DNA of 64,000 bases, from NCBI GenBank assembly GCA_963575745.1, contig CAUYUJ010015518.1:101001-165000 (forward strand), in the 5' to 3' direction. Below are positions 54,453 to 64,000 of this stretch, in pieces. Source of the DNA: Prorocentrum cordatum. Its lineage: Eukaryota > Sar > Dinophyceae > Prorocentrales > Prorocentraceae. Both the position numbers and the translations under genes were made by a program. The notes under the pieces are model-generated. The model was given only the letters and a program-made list of their open reading frames with translations. It was not told the origin of the DNA and made no database searches. Every line of letters begins with the position of its first letter. Positions within the stretch are counted from its first letter, which is position 1.

Positions 54453-54471
54453 GTCGCCCCCCAGGGGCGAC
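54453..54471. repeat. 8-bp hairpin GTCGCCCC/GGGGCGAC
   Basis: Perfect arms with a CCA loop, 15 bp after the previous hairpin. Flanking GTGC/GCAC extend it imperfectly. Confidence 0.85.
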
Positions 54472-55100
54472 GTGCGCACCGAGAAATCTTATAGTGCATG
54501 CGTCGTGGCGGGCGCTTTCTGGCCACACCGCTCGGGAAGCGATATACAACAATATGTTTCCGCCGAGTGCTCGGGTCCGACGCGCGCCTCCCAGGAGGAC
54601 ATCTCGTACCGGCATGTCTCCGTGCAGCCCAGGCATCGCCGTTGACCTGCACTTCCGTGAGCGCGACAGACACAGAAAAAACCTCGCCGCGAGCGTGGCC
54701 CTGGCTCTCGCGCCGTCTCGGGCCCCCCCCCCGGGGGGGCCGCCCCGGGAGGCCAAATCGCTGGCCGCTCCCTCGGGGCCGGGTGCCGGCCCCCTCTCTC
54801 GGGGCCGCTTCGGGGGCGCACCGCCTGCGGGGCCGGGTGGTCACGACGCCGAGGCCCTCATCGGGAGCGGACGGGCGGCAGAGCGGCACCGCGTGAGCTG
54901 CATGACCCATCGGTCGCTGGAAGTCGGCGTTTCGGGATTCCCAGATTCCAATCTGCTCTGAGCGCCTTCCTGCTTCCACGATCGCTTGGCTTCACCTCTT
55001 CCGTCCTCTTCAGGGGGCGGGCGGAACCCACTCTACTTTCAACGCCTTCCTGCTCCATGTTTCTACCGACTTCTCCCGGCCGATGGGCGAATCAGGGAGT
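54472..55100. other. GC-rich unassigned sequence
   Basis: Overlapping frames on both strands, none with a recognised domain. Confidence 0.35.
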
Positions 55101-56060
55101 TGGACAGATTCGGGGCTACCGCGGGGGCATTCTGGAGGGTCTCTTGGGTCCCCCTGTGGTGCTCGCTGTGGGGGCCTCATGGGCAGACTCTTGGGCACTC
55201 TGAGACCGTGTCAGAGGCCGGGTGGGGCAGCCTGCTCCGTCCTGAGGCCGTCTTGGGCCGCCCCGTGGCCATCCCGGGCCGCCCCGCGGCCCTCTGGAGG
55301 CCGCCTTCGGCCGTCTGGAGCCGTCTTGGTCGGCGCCCAGGGCCCCACCGGGTCTGCGGGTCGGTCGGTGGGACGTCTTGGTCAGCCGTCCTGGTCTGCG
55401 CACGGGGCCGGTGGGGAGACGCCGGCCGCCCCCTGCTGACCAGCCAGCTGACCAGCCAGCACGTCGTGCAGTTGCCCTCCAGAACGCCTGCACATCGCAG
55501 GGCAGGGGGCGGGGGACCGGTGTATTGACGCTCCGCGTCCGCCTTCCAGCTGGTCCCAGGGCGAGTTGCTCGGATCATGGAAATGTGACAGTCTGGGGAC
55601 CGTTGGATGCTCGTTAGGGCCATCCTGCGGCGGTCTTGGTGCCATGGGGGCTCTCTCGGGGGCTTCTCGGGGGTCTGGGGGGCCTTCTGGGGGCCATCTT
55701 CGAGGACATCGATCAAGAGGTACGGCGGAGGTGAATTAGCGTCGCCGCTCTTGAGCTCGAGGCATCGTCCCTTGGAGCTCTCTTGGGATTATCCTGGGGC
55801 GATTGTTGGAGCATTGAGGCTCTCTTGGGCGATATTCGGGTCATCTTGAGGCCTGAGAGAACCATCGGAGGCGAAAGGCCGAGAAGGCCAACAACGTGTA
55901 GAAGCCATGTGGTTTTGAATGAGTTTGTCCTCCCGTGTGCATTCTTGAGAGGCTCCGATCCCATTTGGAGTCGTCTTGGAACCGTCGTGGGGCTTCTATG
56001 AGGCACGCTGGAGGCCATATAGAGCCGCTTTAGACCATCCAGCACCAATCTCAACCGTAC
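55100..56060 (+). repeat. Decayed GGCCGTCTTGG-type minisatellite
   Basis: Scattered GGCCGTCTTGG/GGCCATCTTGG units and a degraded spacer (GAGGCGAAAGGCCGAGAAGG near 55870), interrupted by unassigned sequence (55380-55600). Confidence 0.65.
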
Positions 56061-56881
56061 ATAGTCTTTTTGACTCTAGTCGTTTTGGCCAAATATTGGA
56101 ACAGTCGTCCGCATCTGCATCATTGCGTAGTTGCGATACCTCAATAAACACCTCCCAGCCGATTCCCTACGATCCTCTACCGCAAGAGCCCCAGGCATCT
56201 GGCACAGAAAAGGGTAGATGCGGGCGCTCTGTTTCCATTTGTGTAGTAGTTGGGTTCGAGGTGGCGTGCGTAGTTGAAGGCTCCAGAATACGGGTTTGGC
56301 TCGCCGATTTTTTGTCATGGTGCGGCACCCTTGGGTGGATAGTCATTCCTCTTCTCGCACTGTGCGTTGCAGTGCTGACAGCAACAACCTTGCCCCCAAC
56401 GCCTATGTTCATTGCAGCCAGCATCATCTTTGAAAGCACGTATGGGCCTGTGTTGGGAATTGTTGTTGCCATCGCCTCGTCGTGCATTGGCATTTGGCTT
56501 GGTTGCATGGGTGCATTCATTCTTGGTCGCATTCTACTGAGGCCTTGCGTACAGAGCCGACTAGGTGGGTCATTACCGATGAGGGCCATGAATCACATGG
56601 TCGAGCAAGAGGGTGCGCAGCTCGTGTTCCTGGCAATGTCGAGCCCCTTTACGCCATCATCGTTTACTTACATTCTGTCCCTCACCTCAATTTCTCTTCG
56701 ATCCGTGGGCCTCGGCTTAATGGGTAACGTTTGTCCAACTGCCTTGGTGATGTGGAGTGCATCATCAACTGAAAGTGTAGAGTCAGGTTCGCAAAGCAAT
56801 GGTGTGGGTAATAATCAACGAACGTTGCTCGTTATCAATAATATGTGCATTGTGGTTGCCAGCGAGGAGAGAAGAGGGTGA
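55976..56881 (+). CDS. TVP38/TMEM64 (VTT/SNARE-associated, DedA-like) membrane protein, exon or partial gene
   Basis: The supported part is about residues 107-265 (56296-56770). It starts with an amphipathic stretch (ADFLSWCGTLGWIVIPLLAL) and a membrane segment, then a re-entrant-like ATTLPPTPMFIAASIIFE. A second segment with Gly/Ala/Ser pattern leads to FILGRILLRP, followed by EQEGAQLVFLAMSSPFTPSS and YILSLTSISL. This order and spacing match VTT-domain proteins, which sit in ER/Golgi or vacuolar-type membranes of eukaryotes and have lipid-scramblase or transport-related roles. The Arg that usually precedes SP in the RxSPxxP motif is Met here. No convincing ATG precedes the domain: the first 80 codons are repeat-derived and the last 35 look intronic, so this is probably one exon of a split gene or a gene remnant. 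Confidence 0.7.
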   Translation: MEPSWGFYEARWRPYRAALDHPAPISTVHSLFDSSRFGQILEQSSASASLRSCDTSINTSQPIPYDPLPQEPQASGTEKGRCGRSVSICVVVGFEVACVVEGSRIRVWLADFLSWCGTLGWIVIPLLALCVAVLTATTLPPTPMFIAASIIFESTYGPVLGIVVAIASSCIGIWLGCMGAFILGRILLRPCVQSRLGGSLPMRAMNHMVEQEGAQLVFLAMSSPFTPSSFTYILSLTSISLRSVGLGLMGNVCPTALVMWSASSTESVESGSQSNGVGNNQRTLLVINNMCIVVASEERRG

Positions 56882-57245
56882 GAATGGGGAGGAGGAGGGG
56901 GAGGAGGGGGAGGAGGAGAGGAGGAGGAGGAGGAGGAGGAGGAGGAGGAAGAGGAGCAGGAGGACTCTTGAATCTCTGCTGCTCCAAGCTGTCTTGCATA
57001 TCTTGGTTTCTCGCCGACGCGCGCTGCTGCAGTACCAGGGCCTGACCTCTCTTTTTTCTTCGGCAAGCCAACGTTTGTCCAACGTAAGGAGGAGGAGGGG
57101 AGGAGGAGGAGGAGGAGGAGGAGGAGGAGGAGGGGAGGAGGAGGGAGGAGGAGGAGAGGAGGAGGAGGAGGGAGGAAGAGGAGGAGGAGGAGGAGGAGGA
57201 GGAGGAGGAGGAGGAGGAGGAGGAGGAGGAGGAGCAGGAGGCTAG
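56880..57245. repeat. Two (GGA)n tracts around complex sequence
   Basis: GGA runs at 56887-56962 and 57087-57240. The 120 bp between them holds no recognised feature. Confidence 0.9.
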
Positions 57246-57839
57246 GGATCGGGGAGGGAGGGTCACGAAATCTGCTGCATGTACTTGGTTCTGGCCCCGC
57301 CTCCCAGGCGCTTCGCTCGATGCATTTGCTCTGGCGCCGGGAGGCGCCGGAAAACCAGCTACAGGAGCTGAGTCAGTCCCCTCCCCCCTGCCCCTTTCGT
57401 CTGGGAGAGCGCGGGAGGAGGGCAGGTGAGGGCGAGGGGGGACCAGCAGACCCAGGACGCATCCACGAACGCCCTCCCGACCCAAGTCTGCTCTGCGCCT
57501 GTGCAGGGAGGCACTCCTGCTCACTCTGGGAAGCGCGCCCCTGCAAGACGCACGCCCTGCGGTCATGCCAAGCAGGCGAGAGTTCCGTCGTGCAGAGGCA
57601 GGGTCAGGGAGACAAAGTAAAGGAAGGTTCCAAGGACCGCCCCGCAGCCCCACGTTGAGCAGGAGCCGCCGTCCGTCCCGGAGACCTTTTGCGCAACTGG
57701 GCGTGCCTGGTAAGAGCCACTGAGGAAGTCTCACCGACAGCCGGGTAGTGAAGTTTGGAGGACGGAAGCGCGCTGCACCAGGTCCGTGAGCCCCCGTTTG
57801 ACAACGAGCCGCTTTTTCTCCTTGTGGCGGTTGGAGGCT
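57246..57839. other. Unassigned GC-rich sequence
   Basis: No product or repeat recognised. Confidence 0.3.
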
Positions 57840-58045
57840 TTTGTCGTGCATGTGCGCGGCGCCAGGGCGAGAGCCACATCTTGAGAGCCACCCGCCCCCC
57901 ATCCCTGCAGCTCCCAGAGGCTTTCAAGACGGACGTGCGCGGCGCCGGGGCAGGGGACACACCTGGAGGGCCGCCTGCCTTCCATATCCCCGGAACCGTC
58001 GGCAGCATTCAGGACGGACGTGCAGGGCGCCAGGGCAGGGGAGCA
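57840..58045. repeat. 83-bp family, decayed copy C
   Basis: ATGTGCGCGGCGCCAGGGCGA, GAGAGCCACATCTTGA and CCATCCCTGCAGCTC correspond to the family at 20040 and 32640. Followed by a GGA tract as at 33070. Confidence 0.65.
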
Positions 58046-58046
58046 C

Positions 58047-58215
58047 AAGGAGGAGGAGGAGGAGGAGAAGGAGGAGGAGGAGGAGGAGGAGGAGGAGGAG
58101 GAAGAGGAGGATGGGGAGGGGGAGGGGAGGGGGAGGGGAGGGGGAGGAGGAGGAGGAGGAGGAGGGGGAGGAGGAGGAGGAGGAGGGGAGGAGGAGGAGG
58201 AGGAGGAGGAGGAGG
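58047..58215. repeat. (GGA)n microsatellite
   Basis: GGA with GGGGAGG interruptions. Confidence 0.95.
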
Positions 58216-58317
58216 CTGAAGCAGAGCTGCCCGCCGTCCGAGCGACAGTTGGGGGAGCTTAGACGCCCACTGCGGATCACCGCCGCCCCCTGCCTTTCTG
58301 GAGGCGCCGGTGTGGCC

Positions 58318-60293
58318 GAGCGCTGAGGCCAGGCCTGCCGAGCTGTCGGACCGTGTGTTCCCCGAATCGGTTTGGAAAGCCTTCGGGGAACACGTGGGCG
58401 TCTGGAAGGTCATCTTGGCCGTCCGGAGGCCATGCTGATCCTCTCGGGCCTTCTTGGAGGGCGTCTTGGGGGGCTCTTGGGCCGTCTTGGAGGCCTCTTG
58501 GGCCGTCTTGGGGGCCTCTTGGGGCCGTCTTGGGTCTCTTGGGCGATCCTTGGGGGCACTTGGGCCGTCTCGGGCCGTCGGAAGGCCGAACAGAAAGCAA
58601 ATGCCACGATCCTTCAAAAACTCATGGGAAATCAATGATTTGGACATTTTCTGGCTTTCCTGGAGGCTCTCTTGGAGGCCTCTTGGGCCGTTTTGGGCCA
58701 TCTTAGGGCCATTTCGGCCGTCTTGGTGTACTCCTGGCCCGTCTGACGCCGTCGGAAGCCGTTCGGGGGGCCTCTCTGGGCCGACTTGGGGTCCTCTTGG
58801 AATGCTCCAGGGCCGTCTTGGAGGCCATCTTGGGCGTCTTAAAGGCCTCCTGGGCCGTATTGGGGGCCGTCTTGGGGGCTTCTTGGGTCGTTCTGGGGCC
58901 ATCTTGGAGGCCTCTTGGGCGATCTTTGGGCGATCGTTGGGGGCCCTTGGGCCGTCTCGGGCCGTCGGAAGGCCGAAAAGAAGCAGATGTCAAAATCCTT
59001 CAAAAACCTGAGGAACATATGTGTTTTTGGCTTTTCTGGCTTGAGGCATTGTGGCAAGTCTACAGGCATTTGGAACATTTGGTTTGTGCCTATTGCCGCC
59101 AAGCCGCTGTTACTCCGCCGCTGCCGCAATGAACGTCGCGGTGCTTGCAGGAGCGTTCGCCATCTTGCTCGTCGGCCGCGGCTGCGTCGCCGCCGACGAC
59201 CTGCCCGAGACTTTGGAGGAGCGTCGTCTGATGGAGGGCGACTCGCGCAACTGCGACGCCACGAACGAGGCCGACGGCGTGGGGCTGCTCCAGTCACGGG
59301 CGTCGAACCCGGCGGACCGCAAATCGCGCATGCAGGGCCACAAACAACATGAGGAGGCGAGAGTGGAGGATGTACCGATCGATGTCCAGAACCTCAACTT
59401 TACTATTCATCGCCAGCATGCACATCCTGGCGACGTGCATCTCCTTGGGAATGATTGCAACAAAGAGTGCCCTGAAGCAAACACTTTCTGCTGCAGTTAC
59501 TTCGTCGGAGTGATCAAACTGACTTGCTGCACTGGTTACAATCAGTGGATTGTTCCAGGATACCCTTGCGCAAATGGTCATTGGGATTCTTGCACGAGGG
59601 GGTATTGTTGTAAAGGCAGCATTTGTAGTCCGTGCTAGCTCAGTTGTCCTCCTCTCTGCCCCGCTGGGTTACACGTCCTGCCCGTTCGCGTGCGAACCCG
59701 AAGGCTTCGTTGCCGTTGCGGCTGGTTGCCCAAGACGCCCCCAAGCAACCCAGGATAGCTTTCGGGCGGCTCTCCAAGCTCCCAGGAGGCCTGCAAAAGA
59801 CCTCAAGAGAGCTCCGAGAGGCCTTCCGAGAGCGCCCGGAGAACCTCATATCGTTAATGTTCATTGTTTCTGTTCAGGGTTTTTGGCCTTCTCGCCACTT
59901 CATGCTTCCAACGCTCCAGGACGGCCGAAGAGGCCCCCGAGACCGCCCCGAGACCGCCCAACAGGCCCCCACGACGGCCCCAGGACGGGCCAAGACGGCC
60001 CCAAGACTGCCGAAGAGGCGCCCAGGACAGCCCCAGACCACCCCAGAACAGGCCCACGGTGAGCCCAAGAGCGGGAGCAGGAGGCCTCCAGAGACCTTTG
60101 AGAGGACTCCGAGACCCCCCAGGGGCCTCCAACGCACCCCAGACCCTTGAGAGGCCCCCCAAAAATTCCCGACGAGGCCCCCCAAACAGCCCAAGAGAGC
60201 TTCGAGAGCCGTCCCGAGAGAGCCCGAAGAGGATCTTTGCTTCCCTGTGGGTTTTGTCTACGTTTTTCGCCTTCTCACGTTTTTCCCGCTTCC
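58318..60293 (+). repeat. Segmental duplication, copy 2
   Basis: Collinear with 38875-40878. The forward minisatellite (58440-58985) lies upstream of the gene and a reverse-oriented one (about 59920-60200) downstream, so the gene is framed by inverted minisatellites in both copies. Confidence 0.95.
59129..59638 (+). CDS. Secreted Cys-rich protein (169 aa, 12-Cys C-terminal domain), intact copy
   Basis: The start at 59129 is chosen because it begins a typical signal peptide (hydrophobic VAVLAGAFAILLV, likely cut near residue 22). The frame is also open upstream from 59051. Residues about 23-105 are polar and look like a pro-region. Residues 110-169 hold 12 cysteines at 110, 114, 121, 122, 133, 134, 147, 155, 160, 161, 166 and 169, including three adjacent pairs. 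This is a disulfide-rich fold of unknown family that should act outside the cell or in the secretory path. The paralogue at 39711 differs at 6 of the first 110 positions (including its stop), at 18 of residues 111-154, and at none of 155-169, while all cysteines are kept. That pattern resembles diversifying secreted peptides, but no toxic or antimicrobial function can be claimed. 3' flanks of the two genes are almost identical. Confidence 0.85.
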   Translation: MNVAVLAGAFAILLVGRGCVAADDLPETLEERRLMEGDSRNCDATNEADGVGLLQSRASNPADRKSRMQGHKQHEEARVEDVPIDVQNLNFTIHRQHAHPGDVHLLGNDCNKECPEANTFCCSYFVGVIKLTCCTGYNQWIVPGYPCANGHWDSCTRGYCCKGSICSPC

Positions 60294-60484
60294 AGCCCAC
60301 CAGCCCATCTCAAAACAGTGACTCTAGCGAAGCATGCCGACAGTCGTGTTTTTCAGGCGTGTTTCCGCCTGCCCCCGCATATCTCCCCTGTTCCTCCTTC
60401 CTCCCGCCTCCTTGTACATCCTCCTTGTGGTGGGAGCGGGAGAAGGACGAGGCGGAGGAGGAGGGAGAGAAAGCGCTCCTCGTG

Positions 60485-60680
60485 GTTTGAGTCGTTTGGG
60501 GTTTCTCGTCCTGGTGTGAGTCGTTCGGGCCCTTCTTCCTGGTGTGAGTCGTTCGGGCTCTTCGTGGTGTGAGTCGTTCGGGCTCTTCGTCCTGGTGTGA
60601 GTCGTTCGGGCTTCTCGTGGTGTGAGTTGTTCGGGCCCCTCGTCCTGGTGTGAGTCGTTCGGGCCCCTCCTCCTGCCCGT
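60485..60680. repeat. GGTGTGAGTCGTTCGGGC tandem repeat
   Basis: Seven or so units of about 22-32 bp with GTGAGTCGTTCGGGC core and TCTTCGTCCT/TTCTTCCT variants. Confidence 0.85.
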
Positions 60681-60719
60681 CCAGAAACGACGCCCAGGCG
60701 AGTAGAGGGTCGTCCTGAT

Positions 60720-61343
60720 GGGCTTTTCGGCGTCTTGGGTGCCTCGGGGGGGCCTCTTTGGGCCGTTTGGGATCCTCTTGGGGGCCTCCTGGGGGCCTCT
60801 TGGGGCCATCTTGGGGCCTCTTGGTGCCTCCTGGGCGCTTCTTGGGGCCTCTTGGGGGCCTCCTGGGGGCCTCTTGGGGCCATCTTGGGGCCTCTTGGTG
60901 CCTCCTGGGCGCTTCTTGGGGCCATCTTAGAGGAAATCGATCAAAGAAAAGGGGAGCTTTAATTAGCGCTGCCCCCTCCGAAGGCCAAAATGGGCCAAAA
61001 CCTTAGTAAAGTCAATGATTTTGGCTTGAAAGAAGAGGGGAGCTTTAATTAGCGCTGCCCCCTCAGAAGGCCAACATGGGGCCAAAACCGTAGTAAAATC
61101 AATGATTTTTGCTTCAAAGAAGAGGGGAGCACTTTTCTCCCTCCCCCCGTCGGGGCCAGAATCCTCGTGAGGGGTGTCGTTTTTTAGCCCTCCGAGGAGT
61201 CGAAAAAAACCTCTCTGGCGACCCGCGGAGGGACCTCTCCAGGCCCAGGGGGAGGGGGTAGGGGGAGGGGTAAACCCCTCCCCGAATGGGAAAAAGGGGG
61301 GTTGAGAACAGAGCGGGCTCTCTAAACCACTCACGCCCAAAGG

Positions 61344-61347
<4 letters not shown>
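60720..61347 (+). repeat. Direct repeat, left copy, flanking the TAG array
   Basis: GGGGCCTCTTGGGGGCC minisatellite, two copies of GGGGAGCTTTAATTAGCGC, a CGTCGGGGCCAGAATCCTCG stretch and the G-rich hairpin repeat (GGGGAGGGGT/ACCCCTCCCC) in fixed order. The right copy is 62229-62835. Confidence 0.9.
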
Positions 61348-62228
<881 letters not shown>

Positions 62229-62835
62229 GATGTCTTTTGGGAGCCTCTTGGAGGCCTCTTGGGGCGTCTTCGGCGCCTCTTGGGGCCTCTTGGGGACCTC
62301 TTGGGGGCATCTTGGGGGCCTCTTGGAGGCCTCTTGGGGGCCTCCTGGGGGCCTCTTGGGGCCATCTTGGGGCCTCTTGGTGCCTCCTGGGCGCTTCTTG
62401 GGGCCATCTTGGAGGGGATGGATCAAAGAAGAGGGTAGCTTTAATGAGCGCTGCCCCCTCAGAAGGGCAAACTGAGCCCAAAACCTTCGTAAAATCAATG
62501 ATTCTGCATTGAAGGAAGAGGGGAGCTTTAATGAGCGCTGCCCCCTCAGAAGGCCAACATGGGGCCAAAACCGTAGCAAAATCAATGATTGTGGCTTCAA
62601 AGAAGAGGAGAGGGTTTTTTTCTGCCCCCCCCGTCGGGGCCAGAATCCTCGTGAGGGGTGTCGTTTTTTTAGCCCTCCCAGGAGTCGAAAAGGACCCCCC
62701 TGACCACCCGCGAAAGGAACTCTCCAGGCCCAGGGGGAGGGGGTAGGGGGAGGGGTAAACCCCTCCCCGAAGGGGAAGAAGGGGGGTTGAGAACAGAGAG
62801 GACTCGCTAAACCACTCACGCCCAAAGGGCTGGTG
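62229..62835 (+). repeat. Direct repeat, right copy
   Basis: Same order of components as 60720-61347, with GGGGAGCTTTAATGAGCGC instead of TTAATTAGCGC. Confidence 0.9.
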
Positions 62836-63185
62836 GGACTACTAACACGAATACTATTAATAGGAAGACTACCAATACCAATCATACGGATAATGAGAAA
62901 CATGCTAGCACGATTAAGAGGAGGAGAAGGAGGAGGAGGAGGAAGACGAGGAAAAGGAGGAGGAGGAGGAGCAGGAGGAGGAGGCGGAGGAGTAGGAGGA
63001 GGAGGAGGAACAAGAGGAGGAGGAGGAGGAGGAGGCGAACGAGGAGGAGGAGGAAGAGGCGGAGGAAGAGGAGGACGAGGAGGATGATGAGGAGGAGGAG
63101 GAGCATGATGAGCAGGATGAAAAAGGACGTGTTGAGCAGGAGGATGAGCATGAGAAGGAGGTTGAGAGGAGGAGGGGTGGAATGG
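62836..63185. repeat. AT-rich patch then GGA-rich tract
   Basis: 62840-62905 resembles 37360-37700 in texture. From 62920 the sequence is GGA with AGC/ACG interruptions. Confidence 0.8.
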
Positions 63186-63227
63186 GAGGGCCTTATCGGT
63201 GAGGACACACAAGTTCGACTACGAGCG

Positions 63228-63925
63228 ACGGAGCGGAGACGTGAGTGGGAGGGATGGGGGAAGGGAGCGTCTTCCAAGGGCAGTCGTGTCGACTCCTCCT
63301 CCTCCTCCTCTCCAGGGCATGAGATTCCAGTTTTTTTTTCGGTCGCGATCCGTTGCGACCGATTGGCGTCCCAATTGTTCGTGATTGAGTTTGAAGCAAC
63401 TCGGTCGCGGCAGATCCTGGAGTTTGAAGCGAAACCGGCAACGACCGATATCGTCGGTCGCGACTGGAAAGTTCCAGTCTCCAATTGCTCAGGGTCTTCC
63501 TTCTTTTCTGCGCCGAGCCTGGTAGCGGCTGGCACTGCTAGCATTTCTGCGCCGAACGTGGGAGCGACGGAAGGGAGGCGTCAGGGAGGGAGAGGGTGGA
63601 AACGGGGGAAGGAGGAAGAGAGTGTCTTCCATCTGTCAAATGTTAGTCATGCTCGACTCCTCCATCTTCCCAGGTCGTTGGATACCAGAGTTTTCGGTCG
63701 CGATCGGGTTCGACCGATCGGCAATCCAAATCGATCGTGATCGATTTTGAAGCAACTCGGTCGCGACCGACCCCAGATTCTGGAACAACAGCGGTACAGC
63801 GACAGATCTTGTCGGTCGCACTTGGGACAAATCCATTCTCCAGCGTTGAGGGCCCTCCTTTTCTAAGTTGAGACTGGTAGCGGCTGTCACTGTTGAGGAG
63901 TATGATGCGTAGGAGGAGTAGCATG
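63228..63925 (+). repeat. Two tandem copies of a 340-360 bp repeat with CGGTCGCGAC palindromes
   Basis: Both copies contain GTCTTCCA, CAGTCGTG/TAGTCATG, TCGACTCCTCC, TTTTCGGTCGCGATC, TGATTGAGTTTGAAGCAACT-like sequence, AACTCGGTCGCG and GAGACTGGTAGCGGCTG-like endings. TCGGTCGCGACCGA in the second copy (63771-63784) is a perfect 14-bp palindrome. Confidence 0.8.
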
Positions 63926-63949
63926 ATGAGCAGGCAGAGGGGGAGGATG

Positions 63950-64000
63950 AGAGGGAGGAGGAGGAGGAGGAGGAGGAGGAGGAGGAGGAGGAGGAGGAAG
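63950..64000. repeat. (GGA)n microsatellite at window end
   Basis: Continuous GGA from about 63955 to the edge. Confidence 0.95.

Noticed and set aside
56070-56093. Possible relict spliced leader (TAGTCGTTTTGGCC) upstream of the VTT exon
   Set aside because: About 14 of 22 positions match, too weak in a 64-kb search although the position is suggestive.

Overview
The window looks like nuclear DNA of a large, GC-rich, repeat-dominated protist genome, most likely a dinoflagellate of the Prorocentrum type. That is an inference from genome texture (giant LINEs, minisatellites of GGCCGTCTTGG type, very low gene density, secreted Cys-rich proteins). No spliced leader, rRNA, tRNA or CRISPR array was seen, so the organism call is moderate. 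Most long open frames in the window are accidents of trinucleotide, hexanucleotide or 90-bp repeats.

Layout. 1-950: interspersed repeat and GGA/TCC tracts. 957-18256: a roughly 16 kb non-LTR retrotransposon (about 1856-17886) sitting between two long (CT)n tracts. It carries ORF1 (coiled-coil protein), a very large ORF2 of unknown function (membrane-like segments, a possible ADP-ribosyltransferase-like HGT motif, Cys-rich zinc-ribbon-like region) and ORF3 (APE-type endonuclease, reverse transcriptase, RNase H, acidic repeats, coiled coil). Three apparent frameshifts interrupt ORF2/ORF3. Spread along the element, mostly 1.0-1.35 kb apart, are 15 clear hairpins plus one variant. They share one apical architecture: a bulged C, three base pairs and a UUCA-type tetraloop on a lower stem that differs in sequence from copy to copy. 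This is the most unusual signal in the window.

18285-25690: satellites (152-bp array, TATCT repeats, 83-bp repeats, CCCTATAGC 9-mers, 40-bp repeats, GAT and GGA tracts). 25690-30330: higher-order repeat of about 1.57 kb built on GGCCGTCTTGG minisatellite. 30360-35290: microsatellites, further repeat copies and a decayed second LINE (reverse transcriptase, CCHC finger, restriction-like-endonuclease-like tail). 35300-38820: GGA/GAT tracts, inverted copies of the 9-mer composite, and a 19-bp inverted repeat. 38875-40878 and 58318-60293: a segmental duplication carrying a secreted 12-Cys protein gene, intact at 59129-59638 and interrupted by one stop at 39711-40220. 41230-51830: macrosatellite alternating 73-bp units, CTGAGG hexamers and a conserved module, interrupted by a second 152-bp array. 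52120-53970: 90-bp satellite. 55976-56881: coding exon of a TVP38/TMEM64 (VTT-domain) membrane protein. 60480-64000: minisatellites, an 880-bp TAG array between direct repeats, and CGGTCGCGACCG-containing repeats.

There is no operon logic. The functional units are the LINE with its hairpins, the duplicated secreted-protein gene and the VTT exon.
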